Below are positions 31,183 to 34,042 of a stretch of 34,042 bases of DNA, in pieces. Positions within the stretch are counted from its first letter, which is position 1. Each line of letters starts with the position of its first letter. The notes below the pieces were generated by a model, which had not been told where the DNA came from, did no database searches, and saw only the letters and a program-made list of their open reading frames with translations. Origin of the DNA: JAEXNA01 sp050486105 (GTDB taxonomy: Bacteria > Vulcanimicrobiota > Xenobia > Xenobiales > JADMJV01); the NCBI GenBank assembly GCA_050486105.1, contig JBJHCR010000027.1, forward strand, positions 1 to 34,042, given 5' to 3'. The position numbers and the translations under genes are program-made.

Positions 31183-32540
31183 GAGCCGACCTCTGAAAAG
31201 GAATAATAGGCTTCTCGAAGCTCTGAGGTCAAAGGTAAGCTGGCTCGTTCTATCGTTCGTCCATCGGTGGCTTCGATAGTAAAACTCAATCCCCCGACCT
31301 TAACCACCTCGCCTTCGTTGGGGAAGCCTTTATGGGTCTCGATGAGGAGCCCGGCCAAGGTAAAGCTCTCCTCGGCGACCAAAGCCAGGCCCAGGGTGTC
31401 ATTGAAGTCCACCAGAGGAAGGCTGCCCAGGATCTGCAGCCGATCCTCATGCAAAATGATGGATGGAGTCTCAGGCAGATCGAACTCATCGTTGATGGAG
31501 CCTACGATCCGCTCGATCAGATCCTCGAGGGTTAGGATCCCCGAAGTTCCGCCGTATTCATCGATGACCGCGGCCATATGGAAACGCTCGTTCTGAAGTT
31601 GCCAGAAGAGTCTTCTGGCGCTGATGGTTTCGGGAACGATTGGAAGAGGACGCAGATGGTTGGCCAAGGCGGCGTCGGAGCTGCTCAAAGCCACCTCGAA
31701 GAGGTCTTTGATGTGCACCAATCCCAAAATGTGGTCGAGGTCTTTACGGTACACCGGAGCGCGGCTGTGGGGGGATTCAGCCAAGTCTCGAAGAGCGTCC
31801 AGCAGAGGTGTCTGCTCTTCAAACGCCAGCACTTGGCCTCTTGGTATCTTCACTTGAGCAGCGGTCAAGCCCCTCAACCTCAGGGCATTGTCCAGAAGCT
31901 GGAAAGACACATCGTCTAGAACCCCACCGGTGCGACTCTCCTGGGCCATCAAGCGAATGTCTTCGGCCGTCCTCACCGCATTCCGTTCGCTGTGTTTATC
32001 CCCATCGGCCCCAAAGGCTCTGAGAATAAGATTTGAACTCCCGTTGAAGAACCAGATCAGGGGAGCGAAAAGCCTCAGTGAGAGTTTCATGAAGCCCGAG
32101 GTCAATAGGGCCACTCGCTCTGGAGAGCTGATCCCCAAAGACTTGGGCACCAGTTCTCCCAGGATCACTTGCAGTCCGGTGAGCAGCAAAAGGGTCAGTC
32201 CTAAGCTGAACGGCAGAACGAAATCCTCTGAGAGCCCGGCTGCCGCCACCATGACGGCGCTGCCGGGAGCGATGTAGGTTTGACCGAACAGCCCAAGGCT
32301 CAACGAGGAGACGGTGATCCCCACCTGAGCCGTGGCCACATAGGCGTCTAAGCTTTTGGGGCAGGAGATCAGCCGGACCAGCCAAGCGACCCGGCTGTCT
32401 TCGTTGTCGCCTTCAGACTCCAAGCGGGTGGTCCGGGCCGATACGGCGGCAAATTCAGCAGCCACATAAAGACCGTTGATCACGATCAGGATCGTGACCA
32501 CCACGAAGGCTACGATGGCCTCCTCAAGAAGGTCTAGCAA
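31179..32540 (-). CDS. CNNM/CorC-HlyC family protein, paralogue of the next gene
   Basis: 453 residues with the same order: DUF21 membrane domain (IVAFVVVTILIVINGLYVAAEF, AQVGITVSSLSLGLFGQTYI, VILGELVPKSLGISSPE), CBS pair (IPRGQVLAFEEQTPLLDALR, APVYRKDLDHILGLVHIKDL, AAVIDEYGGTSGILTLEDLIE) and CorC_HlyC domain (ILGSLPLVDFNDTLGLAL to the end). The start is TTG 32540 with AGGAG five bases upstream. Its stop overlaps the ATG of the second paralogue. Tandem pairs of these genes are common in bacteria. The Mg2+/cation role is family knowledge; the substrate is not visible. Confidence 0.93.
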   Translation of the reverse strand: MLDLLEEAIVAFVVVTILIVINGLYVAAEFAAVSARTTRLESEGDNEDSRVAWLVRLISCPKSLDAYVATAQVGITVSSLSLGLFGQTYIAPGSAVMVAAAGLSEDFVLPFSLGLTLLLLTGLQVILGELVPKSLGISSPERVALLTSGFMKLSLRLFAPLIWFFNGSSNLILRAFGADGDKHSERNAVRTAEDIRLMAQESRTGGVLDDVSFQLLDNALRLRGLTAAQVKIPRGQVLAFEEQTPLLDALRDLAESPHSRAPVYRKDLDHILGLVHIKDLFEVALSSSDAALANHLRPLPIVPETISARRLFWQLQNERFHMAAVIDEYGGTSGILTLEDLIERIVGSINDEFDLPETPSIILHEDRLQILGSLPLVDFNDTLGLALVAEESFTLAGLLIETHKGFPNEGEVVKVGGLSFTIEATDGRTIERASLPLTSELREAYYSFSEVGS

Positions 32541-32661
32541 AGGGCTCCTGAGACAGTTTTTTTAGAGTTTTCCAAATCAAGCTTAGGATGAAACTTCATC
32601 GCCTGAAGCCTACGACCTGCAGGGTGAGAGCAGAGCAGGGGAGGCTGTTTCCTTGAACAAT

Positions 32662-33672
32662 CTATCCCGTAGCGGCAGAAGCCAGATTTCTCCGGCCGGC
32701 CAGATACTCCTCGGCTTCCATGGCAGCCTTGCATCCCATGCCGGCCGCGGTGATGGCCTGTCGGTAACGAGTGTCGACCACGTCCCCACAGGCGTAGACT
32801 CCCTCGAGTCCGGTGTGGACGTCCTGGGTCACCACTTTGCCCTTAACAGTTTGAATGTAGCCCTCGTGATCGAGATCCAGCTTGCCCTTGAGGAATTCGG
32901 TGTTGGGAATGTGGCCGATACCCAAGAACATGCCGTCGCAGGGCACCACCGAGCGCGCCACCTCGTTCTCCGGTTGAGTCGAAGGAGCTCCTTTTGGATG
33001 AGTGATGATCTCCACTCCGGTCACCGTACCGGCTTCGAAATCTCCCTGAACGGCCACCACTTCCGCGTTCCACGTGAAACGGATTTTCGGGTGCTCCAAC
33101 GCTCTCTGCTGCATGATGGCCGAAGCTCGCAGTTCCTCTCTTCGGTGAACCACGATCACCTCTTTGGCGAAGCGGGTAAGAAACAGGGCTTCTTCCATGG
33201 CCGAATCTCCGCCTCCGATCACTGTCACCACCTGATCCCTGAAAAAGGCTCCGTCGCAGGTGGCGCACGAAGAAACGCCCCGACCGAAGAGTTCGCTCTC
33301 TCCTGGCACGTTCAGACGCCGAGCCCGGGCTCCGGTGGCGATGATGAAGGTGTCGCAAGTCACCATAGAGCCGTCGTCGACGGTCAAAGTGTACGGAGGC
33401 TGCCGGCCCTCGAAGCCGGTGATGGTGCCCCAGCGATAGCTGGCCCCAAAACGTTCCGCCTGCTTTTTCATTCCTTCGATCATGGCGTAACCGCCGATCC
33501 CCTCGGGAAAACCGGGAAAGTTTTCGACGTCCGAAGTTAGGCTCAACTGCCCGCCGGGTTCATTGCCTTCAAAGACCAAGGGCTTCAAATCGGCCCGAGC
33601 GGCATAGATGGCGGCGGTGTGCCCGGCGCAGCCCGAGCCCGCAATAACGACGGCTTGGTGTTCAGTGCTCAT
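32662..33672 (-). CDS. trxB: Thioredoxin reductase (NADPH)
   Basis: 336-residue cytoplasmic flavoenzyme that reduces thioredoxin with NADPH. The FAD motif is AGSGCAGHTAAIYAARA (Cys15 where most family members have Pro), then EPGGQLSLTSDVENFPGFPEGI. The redox pair is CATC (Cys136, Cys139) in VSSCATCDGAFF, the NADPH motif VIGGGDSAMEEALFL, and the closing FAD segment YACGDVVDTRYRQAITAAGMGCKAA. Length and order are standard for low-molecular-weight TrxB. The ATG at 33672 has AGAGG about ten bases upstream. It lies 121 bases upstream of the CNNM pair and is divergent from folD. Confidence 0.95.
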   Translation of the reverse strand: MSTEHQAVVIAGSGCAGHTAAIYAARADLKPLVFEGNEPGGQLSLTSDVENFPGFPEGIGGYAMIEGMKKQAERFGASYRWGTITGFEGRQPPYTLTVDDGSMVTCDTFIIATGARARRLNVPGESELFGRGVSSCATCDGAFFRDQVVTVIGGGDSAMEEALFLTRFAKEVIVVHRREELRASAIMQQRALEHPKIRFTWNAEVVAVQGDFEAGTVTGVEIITHPKGAPSTQPENEVARSVVPCDGMFLGIGHIPNTEFLKGKLDLDHEGYIQTVKGKVVTQDVHTGLEGVYACGDVVDTRYRQAITAAGMGCKAAMEAEEYLAGRRNLASAATG

Positions 33673-33839
33673 GATTGATGGAACCTCTCAACTGTTGAAC
33701 TGGTTTCGGGGCTTTCTGGGGGGAAGACAAGTCTCCTGGCTCGTCCAAACAAGAGATTGTTCCAGGTCTTGGTGCCACTTATTTGGATGGGAGTTCGAAC
33801 TTGCTTTGAGAACCATATGGGAGCCAGGGGTCCAGACTT

Positions 33840-33850
33840 ACCCTAAGGGT
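33840..33850. promoter_or_regulatory. Palindrome ACCCT-A-AGGGT upstream of folD
   Basis: A perfect 11-bp dyad 38 bases before the folD ATG, within the 216-bp divergent region between trxB and folD. The same core occurs at 14809-14819 before the glycine-zipper gene. It may be an operator; two instances are too few for certainty. Confidence 0.3.
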
Positions 33851-33888
33851 CAACAGGACTTCCAGTCTCTTCACCCAATTCTCAAGCC

Positions 33889-34042
33889 ATGAGTTGTCAG
33901 ACCATTGATGGGCAGAAAATCGCCGCAGAACTTCGTCAGGAGGCGGCTGCGGGAGCCACAGACTTGAAAAAGACGGCCGGAATTGTTCCCGGACTAGCCA
34001 CCGTTTTAGTCGGGGGAGACCCGGCCAGCCAGACCTATGTGA
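33889..34042 (+). CDS. folD: FolD, methylenetetrahydrofolate dehydrogenase/cyclohydrolase (5' part only)
   Basis: The first 51 codons are present and the frame runs off the window. The start MSCQTIDGQKIAAELRQE matches the FolD N-terminus (iDGk-x-iA-x-x-l), and GIVPGLATVLVGGDPASQTYV is the highly conserved P-x-L-A-x-i-x-v-G-x-d-p-a-S-x-x-Y-V segment forming the folate site; the catalytic Lys region lies just beyond the end. FolD interconverts 5,10-methylene-, methenyl- and 10-formyl-tetrahydrofolate in the cytoplasm. It is divergent from trxB. Confidence 0.92.
   Translation, partial: MSCQTIDGQKIAAELRQEAAAGATDLKKTAGIVPGLATVLVGGDPASQTYV

Noticed and set aside
32653..33540. Plus-strand frame of 295 codons
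   Set aside because: Mirror of thioredoxin reductase; no independent evidence.
1..34042. CRISPR array, insertion sequence or prophage
   Set aside because: No regularly spaced repeats, transposase, integrase or phage structural motifs were seen.

Overview
The window reads as a chromosomal segment of an uncultured, diderm (Gram-negative type) bacterium of moderately high GC. Evidence for two membranes: two signal-peptide proteins that look like outer-membrane beta barrels (17879-19012 and 22510-23271) and a complete rod-shape elongation operon. TTG and GTG starts are common and 4-nt stop/start overlaps link many gene pairs. I cannot name the phylum. Two assembly problems are visible. The left edge (about 1-240) switches in frame from RodA into sequence resembling a eukaryotic ABCB-type ABC transporter, so it is probably a chimeric join. 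A 10-N gap at 3670-3679 is flanked by the same 9 bases and is probably artificial.

Layout. (1) 1-6413, minus strand: mreB, then a second catalytically degenerate MreB domain fused to MreC, mreD, mrdA (PBP2) and rodA, nearly all coupled by overlaps. (2) 6653-7054, plus: a VOC-fold protein. (3) 7112-9052, minus: a 646-residue protein joining a Clp-N domain, a zinc ribbon, a site-2-protease-like membrane core and TPR-like helices. (4) 9300-10650, minus: an uncharacterised protein preceded by a small EF-hand protein, with a second in-frame copy of the EF-hand protein's C-terminal peptide between them. (5) 10756-12839, plus: TetR regulator, alpha/beta hydrolase and hot-dog thioesterase. (6) 13066-16133, plus: DUF4127 protein and an internally duplicated glycine-zipper protein. 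(7) 16145-17797, minus: CoA-disulfide reductase with rhodanese domain behind a clear promoter/operator. (8) 17879-21102, minus: response regulator, histidine kinase and OprO/P-like porin, with 11-bp-spaced repeats before the regulator and the porin. (9) 21237-25615: zinc-ribbon protein, SRPBCC protein, beta-barrel protein, and a KdpD/KdpE-like pair without kdpFABC. (10) 25630-29843: divergent catalase-fold haem protein and TPR/alpha-dioxygenase-like haem peroxidase, then a small protein with two Cys-Pro motifs. (11) 29860-34042: two CNNM/CorC-type CBS transporters, thioredoxin reductase and the start of folD.

The strongest candidates for something undescribed are the pseudo-MreB/MreC fusion, the Clp-N/zinc-ribbon/M50/TPR protein, the dioxygenase/catalase-fold pair (a possible oxylipin system), the repeated peptide after the EF-hand gene, and the inferred 11-bp-period regulon of the porin two-component system.
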